Below, in pieces: positions 1 to 12,283 of a stretch of DNA of 64,000 bases. Under the pieces are notes generated by a model that did no database searches, had not been told where the DNA came from, and saw only the letters and a list, made by a program, of their open reading frames with translations. Origin of the DNA: Camellia lanceoleosa (taxonomy: Eukaryota > Streptophyta > Magnoliopsida > Ericales > Theaceae); contig CM045762.1 in NCBI GenBank assembly GCA_025200525.1, positions 126,175,752-126,239,751 on the forward strand. Direction: 5' to 3'. The translations under genes and the position numbers were made by a program. The number at the start of each line of letters is the position of its first letter. Position 1 is the first letter of the stretch.

Positions 1-384
1 AGCTTACTGGTTCACGTGGAATAGATGGATTGTATTGCAAGAAATGAAAACAAGTCGAATCAAATGGCAACAATAACTTGAGCCAATAATGTCCATCATT
101 AGAGGAAGTACATAAAAAGATCGAGGTAAACGAATAAGAAACGAAAATAAAATTAAAATCAATTTTTAGATTAAGGGACAAACTACGACCTAGTCAAAAT
201 CTATTGCTCACACGCATGACCTCTTCAAAATTTAAATGTCCGAGTACGTAAGATTGCGGCAAAGGTTTATGTTAGTATTTTTCCAAACGAAAAGAGACTC
301 GTAAACATAATATCGCGTATGAGCTACATTAATAAACCAGAGATTGAATAGAAGAACACTTCGCAGTTTTATCAAAATGCATCG

Positions 385-390
385 TTTATT
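385..390 (-). terminator. Candidate poly(A) signal of PMEI copy 1
   Basis: AATAAA on the minus strand (plus strand tttatt), about 230 bases after the stop codon. The same signal lies downstream of copy 4 at 10269-10274 and in the other units. Plant poly(A) signals are loose, so this is only a candidate. Confidence 0.3.
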
Positions 391-620
391 CTACATTTAA
401 TTGAAGGTAACGTGCTACAATGGGGTGTAGCCTTCCAAATTTGAGAACTTGACTCCTTCGTCACAGCAACAAAGACATGATAAAATTATTTTGTTCTTCC
501 CAGACAATTCCAAATATACGGCCCAAAAAAGTTAAAATAAAAATAAAGTACATGATATGGTATTAGGCTTGAGCTGCAAACTAATAATTCGCTTCTCGTA
601 ACATAAATTTTGAGCGATTA

Positions 621-1208
621 CTAAGAGGTGGGGGTGGGGACATTATTTGTAATCCTGAAAGCAAACCCAATGACACGTGATGTGGATGTCACGGCGCGGG
701 AAATTGATGGATCGCGAACCCCTTTAGAATCCAACCCTCGTTGACAACTTTCGACAGAGTAGCCTGCGTTTAAAATGTTCTCACTTGCGGTCTCATAAGA
801 ATCTTCGTCGTATGGGCCAGACACAAATTTGAGCGCGCCTCTCAAAAATTCGGACGCCACGTCGAATGAAGATACGCAACTTTGAAGAGCTAGCTTTGCA
901 GTGGGGTTTGTACCGCGCTTGGGAAGCACAAGAGATACGTGGCTCTTGAGTTTTGATATGTCGTTTATTCCTAAGTCGATGGCGACTTTCACGAGGGTTA
1001 CTTGATCCGGAGCTAATGCGCTTCGAGGATCCAACTTGAAAGTTTCGACGCAGAATGTTTTGTTCTTAGCCTGGTTGCAAAATTCGTTGACTAGTTTGTA
1101 TGGAGTAGAATTCAAAGGCATCCGAGTGGAATTTGCTGGAGTTGGGACGTGAAAGAAGAGAGATAAAGCAATGGTTACGAATATGGTTGTGCGACTCATT
1201 GAATCCAT
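621..1208 (-). CDS. PMEI/invertase-inhibitor-like secreted protein, copy 1 (intact)
   Basis: A 195-residue frame with no intron, from ATG at 1206-1208 to TAG at 621-623. Residues 1 to about 26 form a hydrophobic signal peptide (TIFVTIALSLFFHV). The mature part has four cysteines at 44, 53, 111 and 155. This matches the four conserved cysteines of the plant PMEI domain, where the first two close the N-terminal hairpin and the last two brace the helix bundle. Possible N-glycosylation sites are N26, N33 and N49. Length fits the family (about 170-200 residues). Members inhibit pectin methylesterase or cell-wall/vacuolar invertase. The sequence alone does not decide which, so 'inhibitor of a carbohydrate-active enzyme in the wall or vacuole' is the safe reading. 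The copy differs from copy 4 at about residues 98 and 165 (R here, H there). Confidence 0.85.
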   Translation of the reverse strand: MDSMSRTTIFVTIALSLFFHVPTPANSTRMPLNSTPYKLVNEFCNQAKNKTFCVETFKLDPRSALAPDQVTLVKVAIDLGINDISKLKSHVSLVLPKRGTNPTAKLALQSCVSSFDVASEFLRGALKFVSGPYDEDSYETASENILNAGYSVESCQRGLDSKGVRDPSISRAVTSTSRVIGFAFRITNNVPTPTS

Positions 1209-1260
1209 TGCGGTGTGCTTGATTGGCTTTTGCTTTGGTTCATCGGGGGTTTTTTTCCCA

Positions 1261-1270
1261 AATTATAGAG
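1261..1270 (-). promoter_or_regulatory. Candidate TATA box of PMEI copy 1
   Basis: The minus strand reads CTCTATAATT about 55 bases upstream of the ATG, a suitable place for a plant TATA box with a short leader. The same word is kept at 11145-11154 upstream of intact copy 4 and in most other units. Function is inferred from position only. Confidence 0.4.
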
Positions 1271-2393
1271 GTAAGAAAATGTCTATTTTAGTGGTTGTCT
1301 CTACTTGCCAACCGACACGATGAAAAGAACTACTTGAAGGATCTCTTTTAATATCCTAGTTGGCATTACTAAAGATAGCAACAGGCATGCACTACTAACA
1401 GCCTCTATGTTTTCAACGAATTTCCAAAGTTGTCCAGCACAAGCATTGCAAGATCTCTATGAAGAAAGCGTGGATCTAATGATTTCTTGCGTAGTTGCTG
1501 TTGAAGGTGGGATGCGTGAACATCGCAGATCATATATGAGCAAAGGCATGCCGAACGAGTCAAGTCTACATGGTGAAAACAATAGTATGGTGTTTCTCAA
1601 GAGGTGATGGAGTGAGGCTCAGATTAATAATTCTCATTTTCCCACACTTGCTTTGGGAAAATAGAAAAATACCAAAAGAGAAATAATATTGCATATTGAT
1701 GATAACCTTAAGTTAAGTCACCGTGGCAAATGGCAATAATTGTGTACCTTACGTTTAGATTTTATAACGATGCATTATATCAAGGGAATTTTTCAGGGGG
1801 TAGGAGTTTGGCAAACAGTGTATTTTTAAGGAAACGAGAAAAGATAAAATCTGTGTCAAGATTTAGTTTTTAGTATTGGAATATTTTGTTGCGGATCAAT
1901 GCCGGCTCTGCCGTCATCAAGTGCGCAAGTGTGCAAGTGTAGTTGGCACCAACAGTGGCATAAGTATGAGGAAGTGAAGACTTTCCACAACATGCATTAA
2001 ATTCATGTAGTCGTCGGCCCCATTTTTCACGTGTTCACATTGCGAATTTGCCTAATAAAAGTCACCCACCATTCGTAAAGCAACGCATGGTTAATAGATG
2101 AACATATTTCTCTCTCGGCTACACCATTCTTCTACAAATTCCTAGAATTCGAAATTAATTTTGACGATGATTTTTGACATCACTCTTGTCGTGTCAACTT
2201 TTGGACCATCTACTTCAAAAGTGAACTGGATACAGGCGGTACGAATCCAATGGCACAGACGGCGATCGATTCCAATTTACGATTAAAAAGTTATGACGCT
2301 TTCCGTGAAGTCGTACAAGAAAATAAAAATAAAAATAAAAAATTGAGATCAAAGAGACAGATTACAAAACCTACCGTGATACCATGAAGAAAC

Positions 2394-5300
2394 TCACACA
2401 ATCACTAAAGAAGGAATTAACGTGGTTCGACAATGCCTGCATCCACGGGTGAAAGAAAGAAATTCAGTCTTGGGGACTCGTGAATGAGACCGTCAAATAA
2501 ATAAGACGTACATCCACCAAAAAGGGAAGAATCACAATTACAATCAACACAAAATAAATTCCAATGATTTGACGTAATATCCACGATTCCCAAAGTCCCA
2601 TTTCTTCCTTCTCGCCGAAAAGAAGGATCAGAAACAAGCACAAAATCATAAGAAGCCCATCATCAATCATCGAGAAACAAGCCTAAAGTCACCGCTGAAC
2701 ATCCCTTTCCATTTCCTCTCTTTATCCCAAAAATTCCATCAATCTTAAACCTTTTTTTTTTTTACTTAATTTGTTTTAGTAGCCCCCAAAGAATTTTTTT
2801 TTTTTTTTTCTTCGTTCGTGTTCAACTCTTTTTTAAGCATGTGAGCGCATTCGGAGAAAATTGTCCTGCTATTTCTAGCACTCATTCGGGGAGCAATTAA
2901 TTTTGAGCGGAATGTAATGTACAAAGATCGAAAACTTGGCCATGCAGGATTACTGGCCCGACCGGATAGTTGCCAGTAAAGAAGAAAATTCAACCTATCC
3001 CAGGGGCAAGGTGCGAATAAGTTTGCAATTGACCCCAGTGACGAAATGAAGCGAATAGGGATGGAAATTAGAGTTTGCCAACAAATATCGTGCTTCAATT
3101 AATTGGATTGCGCCTAATTAAGATCTTAATATCCGGATGTGCCACCAATCCTTTATAATATTGTAATATCTCCACCTATGTTCATGGAATCCATCTAACC
3201 ACAAAGATGGCACAATTTGTGTTGTTCCATCTATGCATGCTATATCATTGTGCTAGTTGCTCTTGTACAAGATTTTTAAAACCAAACCAAAGTGTGAGAT
3301 CACTTTTACTCATGACCATCGGGTTCACGTGGAATAGATGGATTGTATTGCAAGAAATGAAAACAAGTCGAATCAAATGGCAACAATAACTTGAGCCAAT
3401 AATGTCCATCATTAGAGGAAGTACATAAAAAGATCAGAGGTAAACGAATAAGAAACGAAAATAAAATTAAAATCAATTTTTAGATTAAGGGGACAAACTA
3501 CGACCTAGTCAAAATCTATTGCTCACACGTGCGACCTCTTCAAAATTTAAATGTCCGGAGTACGTAAGATTGCGGCAAAGGTTTATGTTAGTATTTTTTC
3601 CAAACGAAAGAGACTCGTAAACATAATATCGCGTATGAGCTACATTAATAAACCAGAGATTGAATAGAAGAACACTTCGCAGTTTTATCAAAATGCATCG
3701 TTTATTCTACATTTAATTGAAGGTAACGTGCTACAATGGGGTGTAGCCTTCCAAATTTGAGAACTTGACTCTTCACACAAAGAACAAAGACATGATAAAA
3801 TTATTTTGTTCTTCCCAGACAATTCCAAATATCCGACCAAAAAAAGTAAAGATAAAAATAAAGTACATGATATGGTCTTAGGCTTGAGCTGCAAACTAAT
3901 AATGCTCTCCTCGTAACATAAATTTTGCGAGATTACTAAGAGGTGGGGGTGGGGACATTATTTGTAATCCTGAAAGCGAACCCAATGACACGTGATGTGG
4001 ATGTCACGCTGAAATTGATGGATCGTGAACCCCTTTAGAATCCAACCCTCGTTGACAACTTTCGTGAGTACCTGCATTTAAAATGTTCTCACTTGCGGTC
4101 TCATAAGAATCTTCGTCGTATGGGCCAGACACAAATTTGAGCGCGCCTCTCAAAAATTCGGACGCCACGTCGAATGAAGATACACAACTTTGAAGAGCTA
4201 GCTTTGCAGTGGGGTTTGTACCGTGCTTGGGAAGCACAAGAGATACGTGGCTCTTGAGTTTTGATATGTCGTTTATTCCTAAGTCGATGGCGACTTTCAC
4301 GAGGGTTACTTGATCCGGAGCTAATGCGCTTCGAGGATCCAACTTGAAAGTTTCGACGCAGAATGTTTTGTTCTTAGCCTGGTTGCAAAATTCGTTGACT
4401 AGTTTGTATGGAGTAGAATTCAAAGGCATCCGAGTGGAATTTGCTGGAGTTGGGACGTGAAAGAAGAGAGATAAAGCAATGGTTACGAATATGGTTGTGC
4501 GACTCATTGAATCCATTGCGGTGTGCTTGATTGGCTTTTGCTTTGGTTCATCGGGGGTTTTTTTCCCAAATTATAGAGGTAAGAAAATGTCTATTTTTAG
4601 TGGTTGTCTCTACTTGCCAACCCTGACACGATGAAAAGAACTACTTGAAGGATTTCTTTTAATATCCTAGTTGGCACTACTAAAGATAGCAACAAGCATG
4701 CACTACTAACTGGCTCTATGTTTTCAACGAATTTCCAAAGTTGTCCAGCACAAGCATTGCAAGATCTCTATGAAGAAAGCGTGGATCTAATGATTTCTTG
4801 CGTAGTTGCTGTTGAAGGTGGGATGCGTGAACATCGCGCATCATATATGAGCAGTGCATGCTGAACGAGTCAAGTCTACATGGTGAAAACAATAGTATGG
4901 TGTTTCTCAAGAGGTGATGGAGTGAGGCTCCAGATTAATAATTCTCATTTTCCCACACTTGCTTTGGGAAAATAGAAAAATACCAAAAGAGAAATAATAT
5001 TGCATATTGATGATAACCTTAAGTTAAGTCACCGTGGCAAATGGCAATAATTGTGTACCTTACGTTTAGATTTTATAACGATGCATTATATCAAGGGAAT
5101 TTTTCAGGGGGTAGGAGTTTGGCAAACAGTGTATTTTTAAGGAAACGAGAAAAGATAAAATCTGTGTCAAGATTTAGTTTTTAGTATTGGAATATTTTGT
5201 TGCGGATCAATGCCGGCTCTGCCACATCAAGGCGCAAGTGTGCAAGTGTAGTTGGCACCAACAAAGGGCATAAGTATGAGGAAGTGAAGACTTTCCACAA

Positions 5301-5691
5301 CATGCATTAAATTCATGTAGTCGCCGGCCCCATTTTTCACGTGTTCACATTGCGAATTTGCCTAATAAAGTCACCCACCATTCGTAAAAGCAACGCATGG
5401 TTAATAGATGAACATATTTCTCTCGGCTACACCATTCTTCTACAAATTCCTAGAATTCAAATTAATTTTGACGATGATTTTTGACATCACTCTTGTCGTG
5501 GTCAACTTTTGGACCATCTACTTCAAAAGTGAATCGATACTGGTACGTAATCCAATGGCATGCAGACGATCGATTCCAATTTACGATTAAAAAGTTATGA
5601 CGCTTCCGTGAAGTCGCACAAGAAAATAAAATAAAAATAAAAATTGAGATCAAAGAGACAGACAAAACCTACCGTGATACCATGAAGAAAC
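2394..5691. repeat. Array unit 2
   Basis: Unit of about 3298 bp with PMEI copy 2 at 3936-4516. The spacer at 2394-3935 and 4517-5691 contains T-rich tracts near 2750-2815 and no other supportable gene. It lacks the 46-bp block found in units 6-8. Several GC-containing words differ from unit 1 by small replacements (for example cacatcaagg for cgtcatcaag). Confidence 0.9.
3936..4516 (-). pseudogene. PMEI-like copy 2, C-terminally frameshifted
   Basis: The frame opens at the same ATG as copy 1 and is essentially identical through residue 148. An in-frame loss then shortens the stretch before the fourth cysteine (NAGTHESC instead of NAGYSVESC). A further loss in the GTCACG-CGCGGG region shifts the frame, so translation stops at 4004 after 170 residues. 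All four cysteines survive. The missing tail is the last helix, so a folded product is uncertain. Both lesions fall at GC-rich words that vary between all recent copies and may be consensus errors rather than mutations. Confidence 0.75.
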
Positions 5692-8600
5692 TCACACAAT
5701 CACTAAAGAAGGAATTAACGTGGTTCGACAATGCTCGCATCCACGGGTGAAAGAAAGAAATTGATCTTGGGGACTCGTGAATGAGACCGTCAAATAAATA
5801 AGACGTACATCCACCAAAAAGGGAAGAATCACAATTACAATCAACACAAAATAAATTCCAATGATTTGACGTAATATCCACGATTCCCAAAGTCCCATTT
5901 CTTCCTTCTCGCCGAAAAGAAGGATCAGAAACAAGCACAAAATCATAAGAAGCCCATCATCAATCATCGAGAAACAAGCCTAAAGTCACCGCTGAACATC
6001 CCTTTCCATTTCCTCTCTTTATCCCAAAAATTCCATCAATCTTAAACCTTTTTTTTTTTTACTTAATTTGTTTTAGTAGCCCCCAAAGAATTTTTTTTTT
6101 TTTTTTTCTTCGTTCGTGTTCAACTCTTTTTTAAGCATGTGAGCGCATTCGGAGAAAATTGTCCTGCTATTTCTAGCACTCATTAGAGCAATTAATTTTG
6201 AGCGGAATGTAATGTACAAAGATCGAAAACTTGGCCATGCAGATTCTTGGCCCGACCGGATAGTTGCCAAGAAGAAGAAAATTCAACCTATCCTGAGGGC
6301 AAGGTGCGAATAAGTTTGCAATTGACCCCAAAGTGAAAATGAAGCGAATAGGGATGGAAATTAGAGTTTGCCAACAAATATCGTGCTTCAATTAATTGGA
6401 TTGCGCCTAATTAAGATCTTAATATCCGGGATGTGCCACCAATCCTTTATAATATTGTAATATCTCCACCTATGTTCCGCGGAATCCATCTAACCACAGC
6501 ATGGCACAATTTGTGTTGTTCCATCTATGCATGCTATATCTGTTGTGCTAGTTGCTACTGTACAAGATTTTTAAAACCAAACCAAAGTGTGAGATCACTT
6601 TTACTCGCAGCTTACTGGTTCACGTGGAATAGATGGATTGTATTGCAAGAAATGAAAACAAGTCGAATCAAATGGCAACAATAACTTGAGCCAATAATGT
6701 CCATCATTAGAGGAAGTACATAAAAAGATCAGAGGTAAACGAATAAGAAACGAAAATAAAATTAAAATCAATTTTTAGATTAAGGGGACAAACTACGACC
6801 TAGTCAAAATCTATTGTCGACACGTCGACCTCTTCAAAATTTAAATGTCCGGAGTACGTAAGATTGCGGAAAGGTTTATGTTAGTATTTTTTCCAAACGA
6901 AAGAGACTCGTAAACATAATATCGCGTATGAGCTACATTAATAAACCAGAGATTGAATAGAAGAACACTTCGCAGTTTTATCAAAATGCATCGTTTATTC
7001 TACATTTAATTGGAGGTAACGTGCTACAAAGGGGTGTTGCCTTCCAAATTTGAGAACTTGACTCCTTCACAAAGAACAAAGACATGATAAAATTATTTTG
7101 TTCTTCCTGCACAATTCCAAATATACGCCCAAAAAGTTAAAATAAAAATAAAGTACATGATATGGTATTAGGCTTGAGCTGCAAGCTAATAATTCGCTTC
7201 TCGTAACATAAATTTTGAGCGATTACTAAGAGGTGGGGGTGGGGACATTATTTGTAATCCTGAAAGCGAACCCAATGACACGTGATGTGGATGTCACGGC
7301 GCGGGAAATTGATGCATCGTGAACCCTTTAGAATCCAACCTCGTTGACAACTTTCGTGAGTACCGCATTTAAAATGTTCTCACTTGCGGTCTCATAAGAA
7401 TCTTCGTCGTATGGGCCAGACACAAATTTGAGCGCCTCTCAAAAATTCGACGCCACGTCGAATGAAGATACACAACTTTGAAGAGCTAGCTTTGCGGGGT
7501 TTGTACTGGTGCTTGGGAAGCACAAGAGATACGTGGCTCTTGAGTTTTGATATGTCGTTTATTCCTAAGTCGATGGCGACTTTCACGAGGGTTACTTGAT
7601 CCGAGCTACGCGCCGAGGATCCAACTTGAAAGTTTCGACGCAGAATGTTTTGTTCTTAGCCTGGTTGCAAAATTCGTTGACTAGTTTGTATGGAGTAGAA
7701 TTCAAAGGCATCCGAGTGGAATTTGCTGGAGTTGGGACGTGAAAGAAGAGAGATAAAGCAATGGTTACGAATATGGTTGTGCGACTCATTGAATCCATTG
7801 CGGTGTGCTTGATTGGCTTTTGCTTTGGTTCATCAGGGTTTTTTTTCCCAAATTATAGAGGTAAGAAAATGTCTATTTTTAGTGGTTGTCTCTACTTGCC
7901 AACCTTGACACGATGAAAAGAACTACTTGAAGGATTTCTTTTAATATCCTAGTTGGCACTACTAAAGATAGCAACAAGCATGCACTACTAACTGGCTCTA
8001 TGTTTTCAACGAATTTCCGAAGTTGTCCAGCACAAGCATTGCAAGATCTCTATGAAGAAAGCGTGGATCTAATGATTTCTTGCGTAGTTGCTGTTGAAGG
8101 TGGGATGCGTGAACATCGCGCATCATATATGAGCGGTGCATGTTGAACGAGTCAAGTCTACATGGTGAAAACAATAGTATGGTGTTTCTCAAGAGGTGAT
8201 GGAGTGAGGCTCAGAATAATTCTCATTTTCCCACACTTGCTTTGGGAAAATAGAAAATACCAAAAGAGAAATAATATTGCATATTGATGATAACCTTAAG
8301 TTAAGTCACCGTGGCAAATGGCAATAATTGTGTACCTTACGTTTAGATTTTATAACGATGCATTATATCAAGGAATTTTTCAGGGTAGGAGTTTGGCAAA
8401 CAAAGGTATTTTTAAGGAAACGAGAAAAGATAAAATTGTGTCAAGATTTAGTTTTTAGTATTGGAATATTTTGTTGCGGATCAATGCCGGCTCGCCATCA
8501 TCAAGCGCGCAAGTGTGCAAGTGTAGTTGGCACCAACAAAGGGCATAAGTATGAGGAAGTGAAGACTTTCCACAACATGCATTAAATTCATGTAGTCGTG

Positions 8601-8970
8601 CCCCATTTTTCACGTGTTCACATTGCGAATTTGCCTAATAAAAGTCACCCACCATTCGTAAAGCAACGCATGGTTAATAGATGAACATATTTCTCTCTCG
8701 GCTACACCATTCTTCTACAAATTCCTAGAATTCGAAATTAATTTTGACGATGATTTTTGACATCACTCTTGTCGTGTCAACTTTTGGACCATCTACTTCA
8801 AAAGTGAACTGGATACAGGCGGTACGAATCCAATGGCACAGACGGCGATCGATTCCAATTTACGATTAAAAAGTTATGACGCTTTCCGTGAAGTCGTACA
8901 AAAAAATAAAAATAAAAAATTGAGATCAAAGAGACAGATTACAAAACCTACCGTGATACCATGAAGAAAC
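5692..8970. repeat. Array unit 3
   Basis: Unit of about 3279 bp with the broken PMEI copy 3 at 7226-7798. The spacer matches units 1, 2 and 4 closely. The 46-bp block is absent. Many 1-4-base losses fall inside both gene and spacer. Confidence 0.9.
7226..7798 (-). pseudogene. PMEI-like copy 3, multiply frameshifted
   Basis: The ATG at 7796-7798 and the first 60 residues (signal peptide, Cys44, Cys53) match copy 1. Base losses around 7600-7615 (PRSALAPDQV region) break the frame. Further losses near 7430-7510 and 7320-7370 break the part holding Cys111 and Cys155. Open pieces remain at 7592-7798 and 7392-7586. As read it cannot make a PMEI domain. Confidence 0.8.
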
Positions 8971-11900
8971 TCACACAATCACTAAAGAAGGAATTAACGT
9001 GGTTCGACAATGCCTGCATCCACGGGTGAAAGAAAGAAATTCGTCTTGGGGACTTGTGAATGAGACCGTCAAATAAATAAGACGTACATCCACCAAAAAG
9101 GGAAGAATCACAATTACAATCAACACAAAATAAATTCCAATGATTTGACGTAATATCCACGATTCCCAAAGTCCCATTTCTTCCTTCTCGCCGAAAAGAA
9201 GGATCAGAAACAAGCACAAAATCATAAGAAGCCCATCATCAATCATCGAGAAACAAGCCTAAAGTCACCGTGAACATCCTTTCCATTTCCTCTCTTTATC
9301 CCAAAATTCCATCAATCTTAAACCTTTTTTTTTTTTACTTAATTTGTTTTAGTAGCCCCCAAAGAATTTTTTTTTTTTTTTCTTCGTTCGTGTTCAACTC
9401 TTTTTTAAGCATGTGAGCGCATTCGGAGAAAATTGTCCTGCTATTTCTAGCACTCATTCGGGAGCAATTAATTTTGAGAATGTAATGTACAAAGATCGAA
9501 AACTTGGCCATGCAGGATTACTGGCCCGACCGGATAGTTGCCAGTAAAGAAGAAAATTCAACCTATCCCAGGGGCAAGTTGCGAATAAGTTTGCAATTGG
9601 CCCCAGTGACGAAATGAAGCGAATAGGGATGGAAATTAGAGTTTGCCAACAAATATCGCTTTCAATTAATTGGATTGCGCCTAATTAAGATCTTAATATC
9701 CGGGATGTGCCACCAATCCTTTATAATATTGTAATATCTCAACCTATGTTCCGCGGAATCCATCTAACCACAGCATGGCACAATTTGTGTTGTTCCATCT
9801 ATGCATGCTATATCTGTTGTGCTAGTTGCTACTGTACAAGATTTTTAAAACCAAACCAAAGTGTGAGATCACTTTTACTCGCAGCTTACTGGTTCACGTG
9901 GAATAGATGGATTGTATTGCAAGAAATGAAAACAAGTCGAATCAAATGGCAACAATAACTTGAGCCAATAATGTCCATCATTAGAGGAAGTACATAAAAA
10001 GATCAGAGGTAAACGAATAAGAAACGAAAATAAAATTAAAATCAATTTTTAGATTAAGGGGACAAACTACGACCTAGTCAAAATCTATTGCTCACACGTG
10101 CGACCTCTTCAAAATTTAAATGTCCGGAGTACGTAAGATTGCGGCAAAGGTTTATGTTAGTATTTTTCCAAACGAAAGAGACTCGTAAACATAATATCGC
10201 GTATGAGCTACATTAATAAACCAGAGATTGAATAGAAGAACACTTCGCAGTTTTATCAAAATGCATCGTTTATTCTACATTTAATTGAAGGTAACGTGCT
10301 ACAATGGGGTGTAGCCTTCCAAATTTGAGAACTTGACTCCTTCGTAACAGTAACAAAGACATGACAAAATTATTTTGTTCTTCCCAGACAATTCCAAATA
10401 TACGGCCCAAAAAAGTTAAAATAAAAATAAAGTACATGATATGGTATTAGGCTTGAGCTGCAAACTAATAATTCGCTTCTCGTAACATAAATTTTGAGCG
10501 ATTACTAAGAGGTGGGGGTGGGGACATTATTTGTAATCCTGAAAGCAAACCCAATGACACGTGATGTGGATGTCACGGCGCGGGAAATTGATGGATCGTG
10601 AACCCCTTTAGAATCCAACCCTCGTTGACAACTTTCGACAGAGTACCCTGCATTTAAAATGTTCTCACTTGCGGTCTCATAAGAATCTTCGTCGTATGGG
10701 CCAGACACAAATTTGAGCGCGCCTCTCAAAAATTCGGACGCCACGTCGAATGAAGATACACAACTTTGAAGAGCTAGCTTTGCAGTGGGGTTTGTACCGT
10801 GCTTGGGAAGCACAAGAGATACGTGGCTCTTGAGTTTTGATATGTCGTTTATTCCTAAGTCGATGGCGACTTTCACGAGGGTTACTTGATCCGGAGCTAA
10901 TGCGCTTCGAGGATCCAACTTGAAAGTTTCGACGCAGAATGTTTTGTTCTTAGCCTGGTTGCAAAATTCGTTGACTAGTTTGTATGGAGTAGAATTCAAA
11001 GGCATCCGAGTGGAATTTGCTGGAGTTGGGACGTGAAAGAAGAGAGATAAAGCAATGGTTACGAATATGGTTGTGCGACTCATTGAATCCATTGCGGTGT
11101 GCTTGATTGGCTTTTGCTTTGGTTCATCGGGGGTTTTTTTCCCAAATTATAGAGGTAAGAAAATGTCTATTTTTAGTGGTTGTCTCTACTTGCCAACCCT
11201 GACACGATGAAAAGAACTACTTGAAGGATTTCTTTTAATATCCTAGTTGGCACTACTAAAGATAGCAACAAGCATGCACTACTAACTGGCTCTATGTTTT
11301 CAACGAATTTCCAAAGTTGTCCAAAGACAAGCATTGCAAGATCTCTATGAAGAAAGCGTGGATCTAATGATTTCTTGCGTAGTTCTTTGTTGAAGGTGGG
11401 ATGCGTGAACATCGCGATCATATATGAGCGATGCATCTTTGAACGAGTCAAGTCTACATGGTGAAAACAATAGTATGGTGTTTCTCAAGAGGTGATGGAG
11501 TGAGGCTCCAGATTAATAATTCTCATTTTCCCACACTTGCTTTGGGAAAATAGAAAAATACCAAAAGAGAAATAATATTGCATATTGATGATAACCTTAA
11601 GTTAAGTCACCGTGGCAAATGGCATTAATTGTGTACCTTACGTTTAGATTTTATAACGATTCATTATATCAAGGGAATTTTTCAGGGGGTAGGAGTTTGG
11701 CAAACAGTGTATTTTTAAGGAAACGAGAAAAGATAAAATCTGTGTCAAGATTTAGTTTTTAGTATTGGAATATTTTGTTGCGGATCAATGCCGGCTCTGC
11801 CGTCATCAAGTGCTATAAGTGTGCAAGTGTAGTTGGCACCAAAGGGCATAAGTATGAGGAAGTGAAGACTTTCCACAACATGCATTAAATTCATGTAGTC

Positions 11901-12283
11901 GTCGGCCCCATTTTTCACGTGTTCACATTGCAATTTTCCTAATAAAGTCACCCACCATTAAGTAAAAGCAACGCATGGTTAATAGATGAACATATTTCTC
12001 TCTCGGCTACACCACATCTTCTACAAATTCCTAGAATTCGAAATTAATTTTGACGATGATTTTTGACATCACTCTTGTCGTGTCAACTTTTGGACCATCT
12101 ACTTCAAAAGTGAACTGGATACAAAGCGTATTTAATCTAATGGCACAGACGGCGATCGATTCCAATTTACGATTAAAAAGTTATGACGCTTTCCGTGAAG
12201 TCGTACAAGAAAATAAAAATAAAAATAAAAAATTGAGATCAAAGAGACAGATTACAAAACCTACCGTGATACCATGAAGAAAC
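8971..12283. repeat. Array unit 4
   Basis: Unit of about 3313 bp with intact PMEI copy 4 at 10505-11092. The spacer is free of other supportable genes. The 46-bp block is absent. Confidence 0.9.
10505..11092 (-). CDS. PMEI/invertase-inhibitor-like secreted protein, copy 4 (intact)
   Basis: An uninterrupted 195-residue frame with ATG at 11090-11092. It has the same signal peptide, the four PMEI cysteines (44, 53, 111, 155) and the three N-glycosylation motifs of copy 1. The two proteins differ at only about two positions although two broken copies lie between them. That implies recent duplication, gene conversion, or sequence errors in the intervening copies. A TATA-like word lies at 11145-11154 and a poly(A) candidate at 10269-10274. 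Substrate (pectin methylesterase or invertase) is undecided. Confidence 0.85.
   Translation of the reverse strand: MDSMSRTTIFVTIALSLFFHVPTPANSTRMPLNSTPYKLVNEFCNQAKNKTFCVETFKLDPRSALAPDQVTLVKVAIDLGINDISKLKSHVSLVLPKHGTNPTAKLALQSCVSSFDVASEFLRGALKFVSGPYDEDSYETASENILNAGYSVESCQRGLDSKGVHDPSISRAVTSTSRVIGFAFRITNNVPTPTS

Larger units (their letters stand above)
1..2393. repeat. Array unit 1 (left-truncated by window)
   Basis: Partial unit lacking roughly its first 900 bp. It holds intact PMEI copy 1 at 621-1208. The remaining spacer has no other convincing gene. It is very close to units 4 and 5 in both gene and spacer. Confidence 0.9.

Noticed and set aside
2417..2670. Two overlapping minus-strand frames (MIDDGLLMIL..., MLVSDPSFRR...) in each young unit
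   Set aside because: They exist in overlapping frames and depend partly on the 46-bp deletion; older units do not keep them. Chance frames in spacer.
4716..4910. Minus-strand 64-residue frame upstream of the PMEI copies
   Set aside because: No family resemblance, non-ATG starts in several copies, and conserved no better than the spacer.
6433..6684. 83-residue plus-strand frame (MPPILYNIVIS...) repeated in several array units
   Set aside because: It recurs only because the unit is duplicated. Older units carry amino-acid-changing substitutions and a premature stop, there is no recognisable domain, and it sits in spacer.
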